From contig MU631629.1 of NCBI GenBank assembly GCA_026770615.1, positions 130,065-141,674 on the forward strand: 11,610 bases of DNA. The letters are read 5' to 3'. Position 1 is the first letter of the stretch. Each line of letters begins with the position of its first letter. The DNA is from Pavlovales sp. CCMP2436. Lineage: Eukaryota; Haptophyta; Pavlovophyceae; Pavlovales. The position numbers were made by a program, and so were the translations under genes. Shown in pieces: positions 1 to 7,267 of this stretch. Below the pieces are notes generated by a model. The model did no database searches. It was given only the letters and a program-made list of their open reading frames with translations, and was not told the DNA's origin.

Positions 1-83
1 CGCCGGGGGGGAGGGCAGCATTATTGTCAGTGTAATAGCTTGGGCAGAATGCGATAGTCTTAACCTCTATTGAATATATATAT

Positions 84-254
84 GCAGCAGGCAATGGGCG
101 ACGCAGCGCTCAGACCAGCAAAACATTCAGAACAGTCAGACGCCAGCTTGAATCCCGATCAGTCAACATATATTTATGATAGGAATTCAAGCTGGCGTCT
201 GATTATTCTGAATGTTTTGCTGGTCTGAGCGCTGCGTCGCCCATTGCCTGCTGC
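84..254. repeat. Large palindrome made of two head-to-head copies of the dispersed repeat
   Basis: Bases 84-156 are the near-perfect reverse complement of 182-254 (arms of 73 bp with only a few mismatches, for example gattattc against gactgttc), separated by a 25-base AT-rich spacer (157-181). Both arms belong to the dispersed repeat described at 6108-6911; here two copies meet head to head. The structure could form a long hairpin. It is most simply explained by insertion or inverted duplication of one repeat copy next to another. Confidence 0.85.
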
Positions 255-331
255 GTGCCTTAGTCGGCTGCGCTGGCTTGGGCGCCACCGCGCGTGCCGA
301 TGGATCTCCGGTACTGTGCCCGGGCAAGGGC
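169..331 (+). repeat. Dispersed repeat copy, left flank
   Basis: This copy starts with tatatttatgatagg, the same 15 bases that open the copy at 11504, and runs through the core from aagctggcgtctga to gggcaagggcgt. It is nearly identical to the cores at 6161-6310, 6522-6671 and 6691-6840. It stops at about 331, the same point where the copy ending at 6672 stops, while the copies at 6108 and 6674 continue further. Repeated loss at one point suggests a real unit boundary. Confidence 0.85.
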
Positions 332-354
332 GTAATGTGTGCGCGCAGATTTAA

Positions 355-1043
355 ATGTCACCTCGGGGGCCTATACAGAACATCAAGTTGCATCTGCATC
401 TTGATTTTTTCTTGATTTTTTACGAGAAAGTTGCTACACGCTTTGTAAAAGTATTACCAAACCGTGTTAAATATCAAGATGCACCCAAGATACAGAAACA
501 ACAGATCCTCCAGGTATGTTGTGATGTAGCAGTTAAAGAAATCTCAACACTCGTTAGAGTGCTCTGTATCATGGTCCATACCATCGGCATGCATGCGTCG
601 TGGTGTGGCACCTGTTTTGCGTCCTGCAAGGATAAGGACGGCCTGCGAATGATCGACGAGCTGAAATGCCAGAAGAACTTGCTGGCCTACTTTCGTAATA
701 GTTTGTCGAGTGTAAGTCCGCTCATATATGATCGCGCAATGGTATTCCCGCTCGCTCATATATGATTTATTTGCAGCCTGGAACACTATGTGTGCGCGCA
801 TATTCAAAAGCCACTAATGTGTTACACGTACGTTTAGAATTTGCTGTCTACACAAAAGAATTTAAGCGCCGCAGGCCGGGGGTGCGGGTGCTGGCCCCCG
901 CCAGAGGCTATTGCATTTCGTTAATGGGTTACACTTACGTTCAGAATCAGCTGTCTACAAAAAAGAATTTAATAAGCGCCGCAGGCCGGGGGTGCGGGAG
1001 CTGGCCCCTGCCAGAGGCCTATTTTATTCCGTTCAAGGGTTAA
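355..1043 (+). pseudogene. Possible hAT-type (DUF4371-like) transposase fragment with one intron
   Basis: An open frame runs from 355 to 765. Its residues about 23-63 (FEKVATRF-like start, then NRVKYQDAPKIQKQQILQ and CCDVAVKEI) resemble the DUF4371 region of hAT-like transposases, where a KYxSPxIQNELI-type stretch is followed by a helix ending in I..EI. The later DDE and C-terminal dimerisation regions are not seen. A good GT-AG intron (712-776, gtaagt donor, tttatttgcag acceptor, phase 0) would join this frame to an ORF ending at 1043, but that second part runs through a tandem repeat and looks non-coding. The upstream start is unknown; the first ATG at 355 lies just beyond the dispersed repeat. 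Seen: open frame and splice signals. Inferred: the family, from a short motif only. Confidence 0.35.
712..776 (+). other. Candidate 65-nt spliceosomal intron
   Basis: The donor AGT|gtaagt and the acceptor tttatttgcag|CC match the eukaryotic consensus. Removal keeps the frame open (phase 0) and skips no in-frame stop on its own, so coding evidence is weak. The interval contains the phrase ctcatatatgat twice (721-732 and 754-765). Confidence 0.35.
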
Positions 1044-1075
1044 ACGCACGTTCAGAATCTGCTGCCTACACAAAA
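821..1075 (+). repeat. Tandem repeat, period about 107-111 bp, 2.3 copies
   Basis: Units begin at 821, 928 and 1039 with a gttacac-like start followed by acgttnagaat and gctgtctacac. Each full unit also carries aagcgccgcaggccggggg and a ctggcccc(c/t)gccagaggc block. The third unit is cut after about 37 bases. Short open frames here are by-products of the repeat. From 1076 to 1321 I see no gene; the stretch holds AT-rich sequence and the phrase cagaggctattt, reminiscent of the repeat. Confidence 0.85.
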
Positions 1076-1321
1076 GTTTGTGTAATTATGGTATGTATCA
1101 GCAGCGATAAATCACAATTAATGCATCGTACAACCGGGAAGTAGTTACATTAGGCATATTCCACTGCCCCCTTTTCAGGCTCAGGCCTCATCAGAGGCTA
1201 TTTAAAAATTAGCTCCTCCAGGCTCTGGCTCCGGTCAATGTACCAGCTTCGTCATACAGGGTGTGAAATATTGGATTCTGGCCAATGAACGTACGCCGCT
1301 TAATTGCTCTTAAATGTTGCT

Positions 1322-1331
1322 ATGTGTCGGT
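1322..1331. repeat. Left 10-bp direct repeat, putative target-site duplication
   Basis: The sequence atgtgtcggt lies directly left of the terminal inverted repeat and is identical to 7287-7296 directly right of the other one. A true duplication could be 9 or 10 bp because one edge base is ambiguous. Confidence 0.75.
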
Positions 1332-1350
1332 TGGCATAGGCCAGATATTG
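1332..1350 (+). repeat. Left terminal inverted repeat
   Basis: tggcataggccagatattg is matched by the reverse complement of 7268-7286 with two mismatches. Beyond it, the two ends share only motif content (TTGCCATATT-type phrases), not an alignable sequence. Confidence 0.7.
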
Positions 1351-1359
1351 TCTATATTT

Positions 1360-1480
1360 TTCCAATATTGCCAGCGAAGATTTTTTTTGCCATATTTTGC
1401 CATATATTGCCATATTTACCGTGGCAAGTTGACCAGGTAAATATGGCAAATATATTGACCTATATTTTCCCCATATGTTG
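1360..1480. repeat. Left subterminal array of TTGCCATAT motifs with a 14-bp-arm hairpin
   Basis: The stretch repeats the phrases ttgccatatt, attgccatat and atatggcaaata. A perfect inverted repeat has arms 1407-1420 (ttgccatatttacc) and 1436-1449 (ggtaaatatggcaa) around a 15-base loop. Clustered short subterminal motifs in both orientations are typical binding sites for a transposase. The lipase reading frame runs into this array near 1480 and is broken off there. Confidence 0.7.
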
Positions 1481-1870
1481 ATGGTCACGATTTGCCCCCC
1501 AGGCCCTGATTGCTTGGCAAGGCGTCCCACCCAAGCTGTGCCCGACCGAGTTCGCCGGACGACCATACTTTTTCTCAGTTGCAGCCGTGATGCTGCGGGC
1601 GAGATTGAGTCTGTTCGTGTTCTTGTGCGCCCCAACCGCGATGAGTGCGTCGTCGACCAGCCAGTCCTTTGCGGTTACGGATCCTCGGTGGGCGACGACT
1701 GGCTGGCCGCTTCGATCTACAAAGACCATGGTGTTGGGGCGTGAGAGTTCCTTGTCGAGCGTGTAGCCCATTGATTCGCCGTATGTGGATGCTTGTGCGA
1801 GTGGCAGGTACGATGCCCTTGCTAAGTTGGTGGAGTCTTGCTTGAACTTGTTGGATGCGGTGATGCTCAT
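1460..1870 (-). pseudogene. Class 3 lipase, frameshifted and truncated
   Basis: The frame opens at ATG 1870 with a good context (cacaATGa). Residues about 49-72 carry the VFVD and VVAHRGS...DWL pattern of the lipase class 3 alpha/beta-hydrolase core, and residues 110-115 are GHSLGG, the nucleophile elbow with Ser112 (codon 1537-1535). Right after it the frame goes wrong: the expected continuation, with residues GRLAKQSGPGGQIVTIN, is found in another reading frame from about 1530 to 1480, so a one-base gain near 1524-1530 is the simplest explanation. Both frames then enter the subterminal repeat array, so the catalytic Asp and His regions are missing. Such lipases hydrolyse ester bonds of lipids; they occur in several protist virus, PLV and virophage-like genomes. 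It lies 67 nt downstream of the discoidin-like gene, same strand. Not expected to be active. Confidence 0.75.
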
Positions 1871-1937
1871 TGTGGTACGTACCCGCTTTTTTAATTTAGA
1901 TTTTTATTTCGATTTTTATTTCAATTTTTATTTCGAT
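1871..1937 (-). promoter_or_regulatory. AT-rich intergenic spacer with tandem short repeat upstream of the lipase
   Basis: This 67-base gap between two same-strand genes consists largely of repeats of aaataaaaatcg/aaataaaaattg (about 12-18 bp steps, plus-strand 1890-1938). Its compactness is virus-like. It could carry the lipase promoter and the upstream gene's terminator, but no named motif is recognisable. Confidence 0.35.
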
Positions 1938-3191
1938 TTAGCTGACCTTTGTGATCCCAGTTATTAACGACAAATTGTACAGCACGCAATTCACTATTTG
2001 TCCATTTTTGAGAAGGAGCAAATTGAACTGCCAGTCCACCGGAGTGCCGATCATGCTCACCACGATGCCGTACGACTTTCCCAAAATGAGCTTGAAGCTC
2101 GTTAAATCAACCGGTTGCGCACTTAGCAGCGTCGTCATGCCTACGGACCAGCCGGAAATAAAGCTAATGTCGGAAATGACGGTGTGGATAGCCACGCCGG
2201 CCGTTTTGATGAGAGTAATGGTTATGCGCCAGTATTTATAAGGTACATGTGCAACGCTCATAAAAAATTCCTCCACCTTGTTTGCTTGCCATGAATTAAA
2301 CTGAAAGGTCTCTATCGTGACAAAATTTGTATTGTTGTTTGAACCGGAGATGTTCCACTGAAGAGGAGCGCCTGCACCGGTGTACCGCGTTTGTGGATCT
2401 ATTTTATATGACACCATTTTCACTGCGTTCGGATATTCGATACCAAGAAACTGACTACCTACGCCAGTCGAACTGAAAGATTGCTCCGCTGAGGCCCAAT
2501 ACGTGGTACTGTTTCGATCAAATGCAAGGTAAGGATTGAACGATTGGTTATTCTGGTAAAAGGTGCTGTAAGAGATACGCCATCCTGTTGAAACCTGCCA
2601 GTCGTCGCTGCTCGTTATTGTTGATGTTGATAAGAACGCGGGGAAGGCTTTATTGAGTGAGTTTATGGTCGTCGGGTTGTAGGCTGGTGTGGCCACTACT
2701 TGAAAGGGTGTAAACTGGTTATCGGTGGTCAACAGCCATGAATCGTCCGTGGCAGTGCAGCTCAGAATGTTGACAGCTTCTTTGGATAGTATCTGCTCGG
2801 TGTTCAAAGTCACCAAATTGTCTATCACGTTGTATAGATCCCCGTTGGTTGCTCTACCGATGATGTCGCCTGAGAAAAATGAATCGTGGCCAATCGTCGT
2901 GGGCAGGCGCTTGTTGGTAAAATCACTCAGAGTTAGCGCGCGAGACTCGTTGGAAATGACGGTAAGGCGTGAGATGGGGCACACAATTCCAGAATACGCG
3001 TCGCTCACAATGACACCTCCGCAGATTCGGATAACCGGCTTGTAAATCTGGTGATAAAACGCTATAGACGAGGCACCTTCGGGATTGCGCGTGATTACCA
3101 CGTCTCCTGCGTAGAATAAAAAATCAAAGATCAAGACTCGCGGGGGGACAAAGATGGGAGGCTCGTTGAGCGATCCCGGACGAGACGGCAA
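1938..3191 (-). CDS. Discoidin (F5/8 type C)-like protein, putative virion surface or attachment protein
   Basis: The frame is 417 codons and open at its start: no ATG occurs before about residue 310. Coding likely begins inside the frame. A polypyrimidine tract and cag at 3107-3109 (ttctacgcag|gagacg) would make a good 3' splice site, so residues before about 29, which derive from a repeat, may be intron. Residues about 195-345 look like a discoidin/F5-8 C domain: NPYLAFDRNSTTYWAS, a FLGIEYP strand, W.ISGSNNNTNF, then YKYWRITI and a closing IS.ISFISGW. This beta-sandwich binds carbohydrates or lipids, and is common in tail fibres and surface proteins of large DNA viruses and PLVs. The N-terminal part (30-190) and the C-terminal 70 residues are beta-rich and unassigned. 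No signal peptide or membrane segment. Function inferred; domain call moderately firm. Confidence 0.65.
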   Translation of the reverse strand: MPSRPGSLNEPPIFVPPRVLIFDFLFYAGDVVITRNPEGASSIAFYHQIYKPVIRICGGVIVSDAYSGIVCPISRLTVISNESRALTLSDFTNKRLPTTIGHDSFFSGDIIGRATNGDLYNVIDNLVTLNTEQILSKEAVNILSCTATDDSWLLTTDNQFTPFQVVATPAYNPTTINSLNKAFPAFLSTSTITSSDDWQVSTGWRISYSTFYQNNQSFNPYLAFDRNSTTYWASAEQSFSSTGVGSQFLGIEYPNAVKMVSYKIDPQTRYTGAGAPLQWNISGSNNNTNFVTIETFQFNSWQANKVEEFFMSVAHVPYKYWRITITLIKTAGVAIHTVISDISFISGWSVGMTTLLSAQPVDLTSFKLILGKSYGIVVSMIGTPVDWQFNLLLLKNGQIVNCVLYNLSLITGITKVS

Positions 3192-3224
3192 AAGACGGGA
3201 GGCTTGCGGGGGGACAAAGATGGG
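3148..3224 (+). repeat. Inverted ~75-bp repeat, left copy
   Basis: The unit reads acaaagatgggaggctcg ... gatcccggacgag ... aaagacgggaggct ... ggggggacaaagatggg. Its reverse complement lies at 5843-5916 with roughly nine in ten bases matching plus one 3-base gap. The phrase cggggggacaaagatggga occurs twice here, at 3141 and 3207, so the unit is itself internally duplicated. It overlaps the open 5' end of the discoidin-like frame. Confidence 0.85.
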
Positions 3225-3239
3225 AGGCTCACCCCCGAG

Positions 3240-3292
3240 TTCATCGCGACCACGACGACGACGACCACGACGACGACGACAACAACATCCAC
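3240..3292. repeat. (ACG)n-type trinucleotide microsatellite
   Basis: The plus strand runs cgaccacgacgacgacga with cca and caa interruptions. It gives poly-Thr, poly-Arg or poly-Val in the three frames, which accounts for several spurious open frames on both strands. Confidence 0.8.
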
Positions 3293-3318
3293 CACCGACT
3301 CAACACAGCCTCCTCTCT

Positions 3319-3445
3319 GCCAACCACCATGAACGCTTTCCTCTTTGCAACCACGATGTCCGGATTCCTCTGTGCCAACCACCATGAACGCTTTCCTCTG
3401 TGCAACCACGATGTCCGGATTCCTCTGTGCCACCACGATGTACGC
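3319..3445 (+). repeat. Tandem repeat, 55-bp period built from two ~27-bp halves
   Basis: The half-units are ccaccatgaacgctttcctc and accacgatgtccggattcct, each followed by ctgtgc. The ATG of successive full units is at 3329, 3384 and (changed) 3438. In one plus frame it encodes a repeated LCATTM.. heptad-like phrase, but the frame is not supported outside the repeat. Confidence 0.8.
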
Positions 3446-4068
3446 TTTTGTCCGCGCCGTCCGCGATGCCCCATTTAACCCCTCAAAACCGCCCCCCGAG
3501 GTACTTCGGGTATGGTCCCCTCCCCCCCGGCCTGCCCCCCGCGGCATTCCTGCCCGCGGAGTTCTCAAAAGTTCTCAAAGCCCCCCCAGGCCGCCCAGCC
3601 GCAATCTGCACAGGTCCCTCGAGCTAAACTAATCTTCTTGCTCGCGAACTGCTCAAAAGCGCACACAAGCGCGCACGGGCTCCTCCGAGGCCGCCCCCCC
3701 CCCGCCCAGGTCTTTTGAGATTAAACTAGTCCTTCGCCCTCGCGAACTGCTCAAAAGCGCTCAAAAGCGCGCACGGGCTCCTCCGAGCCCCCCCCAGCCG
3801 GCCGCCCCCCCGCCCCTTTCGCCGAGCCCACCGAGACCCCCCTGCCACACCAGCTCCAACGTGATCAACCAAGCCCCAACAAAAAACATCAAAGTACAAA
3901 CAAGACCATTTAGGCGCGCAAAAACGACCACCCACTGGAACCACCGCGAAACACACAAGCACACGTCGGAAACACCGAGGACTCAGAAAAAACTAGGCGG
4001 ATCGCTTGGAGCCGGAAACTAGTCCTCCAGGCTCCCACGTAGGTGTACTCGATTATACTGCGCATTTT
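3446..4068. other. C-rich spacer without a recognisable gene, holding a ~97-bp duplication
   Basis: The plus strand is strikingly rich in C. Two similar blocks start at 3625 (taaactaatcttcttgctcg) and 3722 (taaactagtccttcgccctc), each followed by cgaactgctcaaaagcgc, gcgcacgggctcctccgag and a run of C. The TGA of the helicase frame is followed by a same-frame open stretch down to a TAA at 3910-3912, beginning KMRSIIE. Apart from that, no credible coding frame was seen. Confidence 0.6.
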
Positions 4069-5928
4069 TCAGCAGAGCTCCACGAGTGCGGGTTCATTGG
4101 TACGCTTTACGCCTGTCACGTGGTACTTTTGCATTCTTTCAGTGTTCATCGAGGCACTTCCGATGGGCCCGATTTGCATAGGGGTGCCAGTGTTTTCCGA
4201 GTAATGGCCCATGTAGATCAGCTTTGACCCCCACTTTTTTGCAGTTTTCTCAATTGAGCAACGGTCCGCCTGCAAAAGCATTGTCGCCTCGTCCACGAAT
4301 ATTACGGCGGGGTTGTATTTCTCTAGATCAACACCCTTTTCGGTCTTTGGTGGAGCCTTTCCGGTGATGCGTGGGTGACACATCGTTTGCGGGAATCCGA
4401 GCGCCGCAACCACACGGAGCTGCTGTGTCGGGGAGCAAAAGACTGTGTTGCTGAGTCCACCGTCCATCACCAGGTTTGAGAGCGCAGTTGTCTTGCCGCT
4501 GCCTGCCCAGCCAGTTATCATTATTGGCTTACATGAGTCGGAGTTCAGCGGGCCCAACAGGTCGGTCCTTCGCGGCTTGAAATACGTCAAGATCTCATCC
4601 CCGTGGGCGTTGGGGAGCATCGATAGCACCGTGATTGGCGCCGCGAGTTCTTCCTCGAGCTCGTCGTCGTCATCGCTGATTTTTATTTTTGCCATGCCGC
4701 ATTTAATGCCGTTTAACATACGTGTTGCGCAAATCATGGGCATTGACCCGCGGCCTTTTAGGATAAAGTTCTGAAGAAGCAGCCGATCGTAGTCTAGATC
4801 GTCATCGATCACTGCGTAAACTCCGTCTGTTACCGCCTCGATCGAGTCAGGGATCAACATCACCTGCATTGCAAGTTGCATCCGCTGCCCCGCTATCACG
4901 TACGCGCTCACGTGGGCCAGTGTGCTAATTTTGTCCGAAGGGTGCTGAATTTCTATGGTGTCCGTGCCGATCGTCCGGATCTTAATGCGGTCCTTGCAAA
5001 GGCGAGGATCCTCTTCGGTCATTGCGAAAAACTGCTCGGCTGTGTGCCCTGACCCCTTGATGTGCACTCGGTTGTTGGCGCTCACGTGCATCTCCAGTCC
5101 CACCGCCTTTGCATAGTGAGCGATGTTGCTGTAATTTTCATACGAATCCTCGGTAAACTCGATGGGGATCAAGCTGTAGCTCACAAGCGCAACCACCCCG
5201 TTGAATCGCACTCCGCACGCCAGAAGGAACCGCGCCTCGATAAAGGTCAGCACCCGAGGAAGGCGAGTCTCTTCGATGTCTGCCACGTTGATGGTGTACA
5301 GGCGCTTAATCGTGTCAACTACCTTATCGTCGGTCAGACACGTCAAGTCCAAGTTTGAGTCAAAGTTGCTCAGGTGTGCTTCCATCGCGACCGCGTTTAT
5401 GCCACTCAAATCGACACTATCTTGATCGATCACGAGAAGTCCTTCCATGCCCCTCGAGGCAAGAATTTCTGTCATTTCGGCCTGGCTCGTTATCAGGAAG
5501 CTCTCCGCCACCTTGCCCATGCACAGGCCATCTGAGCCCATAAAACGGTGATTTATTGGGTCAAATGCGTGGGTGTACACTTTTTTCTGGTCAATGTTAC
5601 CAATGGACTCGTGTACGATGCGGTTTCTCTTGTTTTTTATTGCGTATTTTGATTTCATCTCCTCATACATTGGGAATCTGACGCGGCCGGTGAGCAGGGG
5701 GGCCGACAGCACGATCGACATGATTTCCAAACCATATTGGTGTGTGCTCATGCGAGCTGAGTGAACTTGTTTGTTCCAGAAGAGCTCTTTCCACTCGCTG
5801 AATGTGCTGTGGAACACGAACACGTCGCCATTCATAGTGCAGCCCATCTTTGTCCCCCCGCGAGTCTCCCGTCTTTTTGCTCGTCCGGGATCACTCAACG
5901 AGTCTCCCATCTTTGTTGCTGCCATCAT
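4069..5928 (-). CDS. Superfamily 1-type helicase with a possible PolB palm-like segment, C-terminally truncated
   Basis: This frame has 619 codons. Walker A is GWAGSGKTT (473-481), motif Ia is VFCSPTQQ (496-503), Walker B is VIFVDEAT (542-549) and a motif III-like stretch is LIYMGHYSENTGTPMQIGP (570-588), with H where many helicases have D. Motifs V and VI are missing: the frame ends at TGA 4071-4069 just after RTNEPALVELC. This part should be an ATP-driven DNA helicase. Residues about 337-374 (HVSAYVIAGQRM ... EAVTDGVY) resemble the helix and motif C region of family B DNA polymerases, with one D instead of DTDS; motif A and B are not clear, so this is inference. An acidic linker (419-428) separates the parts. 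Residues 5-29 are encoded by the inverted repeat, so Met28 or Met32 may be the original start. Replication protein of a virus-like element; probably non-functional. Confidence 0.7.
   Translation of the reverse strand: MMAATKMGDSLSDPGRAKRRETRGGTKMGCTMNGDVFVFHSTFSEWKELFWNKQVHSARMSTHQYGLEIMSIVLSAPLLTGRVRFPMYEEMKSKYAIKNKRNRIVHESIGNIDQKKVYTHAFDPINHRFMGSDGLCMGKVAESFLITSQAEMTEILASRGMEGLLVIDQDSVDLSGINAVAMEAHLSNFDSNLDLTCLTDDKVVDTIKRLYTINVADIEETRLPRVLTFIEARFLLACGVRFNGVVALVSYSLIPIEFTEDSYENYSNIAHYAKAVGLEMHVSANNRVHIKGSGHTAEQFFAMTEEDPRLCKDRIKIRTIGTDTIEIQHPSDKISTLAHVSAYVIAGQRMQLAMQVMLIPDSIEAVTDGVYAVIDDDLDYDRLLLQNFILKGRGSMPMICATRMLNGIKCGMAKIKISDDDDELEEELAAPITVLSMLPNAHGDEILTYFKPRRTDLLGPLNSDSCKPIMITGWAGSGKTTALSNLVMDGGLSNTVFCSPTQQLRVVAALGFPQTMCHPRITGKAPPKTEKGVDLEKYNPAVIFVDEATMLLQADRCSIEKTAKKWGSKLIYMGHYSENTGTPMQIGPIGSASMNTERMQKYHVTGVKRTNEPALVELC
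5843..5916 (-). repeat. Inverted ~75-bp repeat, right copy
   Basis: This is the reverse complement of 3148-3224. It is translated in frame as residues 5-29 of the helicase ORF (TKMGDSLSDPGRAKRR...), where TKMG occurs twice. A shorter relative of its end (gagtcccatcttttt) recurs at 5952-5966. It is followed at 5930-5941 by a run of A. Confidence 0.85.
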
Positions 5929-5929
5929 T

Positions 5930-6107
5930 TAAAAAAAAAAATGCAGGGAACCAGAGTCCCATCTTTTTTTGGAGATGGTGGAGTATGAAACGATGAATCA
6001 ATCGTAACACGTTAACTCCAAATAAAAACCACCCGTGACTATCAGCACCAGGAGAGACTACTGATGTCAGATACAGTTGAACGTAACACGCAAGTTGAAA
6101 GGGCTCT
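5930..6107. other. Short gene-free spacer upstream of the helicase
   Basis: The spacer contains an A11 run, a partial repeat copy and the phrase cgtaacacg twice (6003 and 6081). No promoter motif could be named. Confidence 0.4.
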
Positions 6108-6911
6108 CACCAACGCAAACGTGAGCGGAAAACGAGTCAGCGGGATATATTTACTGATAGGGATTCAAGCTGGCGTCTGACTGTTCTGAATGTTGTGCTG
6201 GTCTGAGCGCTGCGTCGCCCATTGCCTGCTGCGTGCCTTAGTCGGCTGCGCTGGCTTGGGCGCCACCGCGCGTGCCGATGGATCTCCGGTAGTGTGCCCG
6301 GGCAAGGGCGTTTAGGGAGATGATCTGCTGGTTGCTGTTTGTCGTGTTCCCACGCTGGGCAGCGATCGGGGCCAGCGCGCTTAAGCGCGCGAGCAGCAGC
6401 TGCGCATGGCCGCATGCCGCGATCGTACCGATCGTGTCGATGAGTTGCTTCTTGATGCGCGCGGCCGCCACCAACGCAAACGTGAGCGGAAAACGAGTCA
6501 GCGGGATATATTTACTGATAGGGATTCAAGCTGGCGTCTGACTGTTCTGAATGTTGTGCTGGTCTGAGCGCTGCGTCGCCCATTGCCTGCTGCGTGCCTT
6601 AGTCGGCTGCGCTGGCTTGGGCGCCACCGCGCGTGCCGATGAATCTCCGGTAGTGTGCCCGGGCAAGGGCGTTATATATTGACTGATAGGGATCCAAGCT
6701 GGCGTCTGACTGTTCTGAATGTTTTGCTGGTCTGAGCGCTGCGTCGCCCATTGCCTGCTGCGTGCCTTAGTCGGCTGCGCTGGCTTGGGCGCCACCGCGC
6801 GTGCCGATGGATCTCCGGTAGTGTGCCCGGGCAAGGGCGTTTAGGGAGATGATCTGCTGGTTGCTGTTTGTCGTGTTCCCACGCTGGGCAGCGATCGGGG
6901 CCAGCGCGCTT
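6108..6911 (+). repeat. Tandem array of a 361-bp repeat (one full, two partial units)
   Basis: Unit 1 is 6108-6468 and begins caccaacgcaaacgtgagcg; the same 20 bases reopen unit 2 at 6469. Unit 2 stops at 6672, just after gggcaagggcgt. A third unit follows at about 6674 and stops at 6911 in ccagcgcgctt. Units 1 and 2 differ by about one base in the first 200, so amplification or gene conversion is recent. The same core is found at 84-156 (inverted), 169-331 and 11504-11610, outside the candidate transposon. Confidence 0.9.
6238..6474 (-). other. Reading frame conserved within the 361-bp repeat
   Basis: On the minus strand the full unit holds a 78-codon frame starting ATG 6474 in the NotI-like gcggccgcc stretch. 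It gives a helical-looking, Ala-rich product (AAARIKKQLIDTIGTIAACG ... QRGNTTNSNQQIISLNALAR) ending SIGTRGGAQASAAD at TAA 6240-6238. The same end is preserved in the other copies, and after the stop the frame stays open as GTQQAMGDAALRPA. It may be the 3' end of a gene of the repeat's parent element. No family is recognised, and conservation may only reflect recent duplication. Confidence 0.3.
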
Positions 6912-7110
6912 GTGCGAATGTATTAATGTAGGGGGGTTCGGGCTGGCGGTACGTTTCAAGTTCAAGTCAGGGTGATCTAAGCGCTCTGACGCGAATATAT
7001 TGACGCGAATATATTATCTTCCTTTGTTGCGAAGCGATCCCATATGAGCATGGCAGCTTCTGGGGACACTATTCGGACGTTACTATGGTGATAGCACGCC
7101 TGTTGGCTCT
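6912..7110. other. Gene-free AT-rich stretch with a 14-bp direct repeat
   Basis: tgacgcgaatatat occurs twice in tandem (6987-7000 and 7001-7014). No coding frame of interest was seen between the repeat array and the right end of the element. Confidence 0.55.
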
Positions 7111-7119
7111 AATAAGCAA

Positions 7120-7267
7120 TGATATGGCAATATATGGCAAATATTTGCTATATGGGTAGATATATTCACTTATTGGGCAATATATTGGAAAAATATAGTC
7201 CAATGTATTTGCCATATTTTCAGTGGGGGGTCGGCCAATATTAAAATCAATATATCGCCAAAAAAAG
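7120..7267. repeat. Right subterminal array of TGGCAATAT motifs
   Basis: Phrases such as tggcaatatatggcaaatat and gggcaatatattgg repeat here. Arms 7133-7144 (atatggcaaata) and 7206-7217 (tatttgccatat) are perfect reverse complements. The motif content mirrors the left subterminal array in the opposite orientation. Confidence 0.7.

Noticed and set aside
821..1075. CRISPR-like regularity of the ~110-bp repeats
   Set aside because: Units are long, contiguous and lack unique spacers; the genome is eukaryotic.
3131..3632. Open frames on both strands through the ACG microsatellite and 55-bp repeat
   Set aside because: They are open only because the repeat lacks stops; composition is poly-Val, poly-Arg or Pro-rich and no domain is seen.
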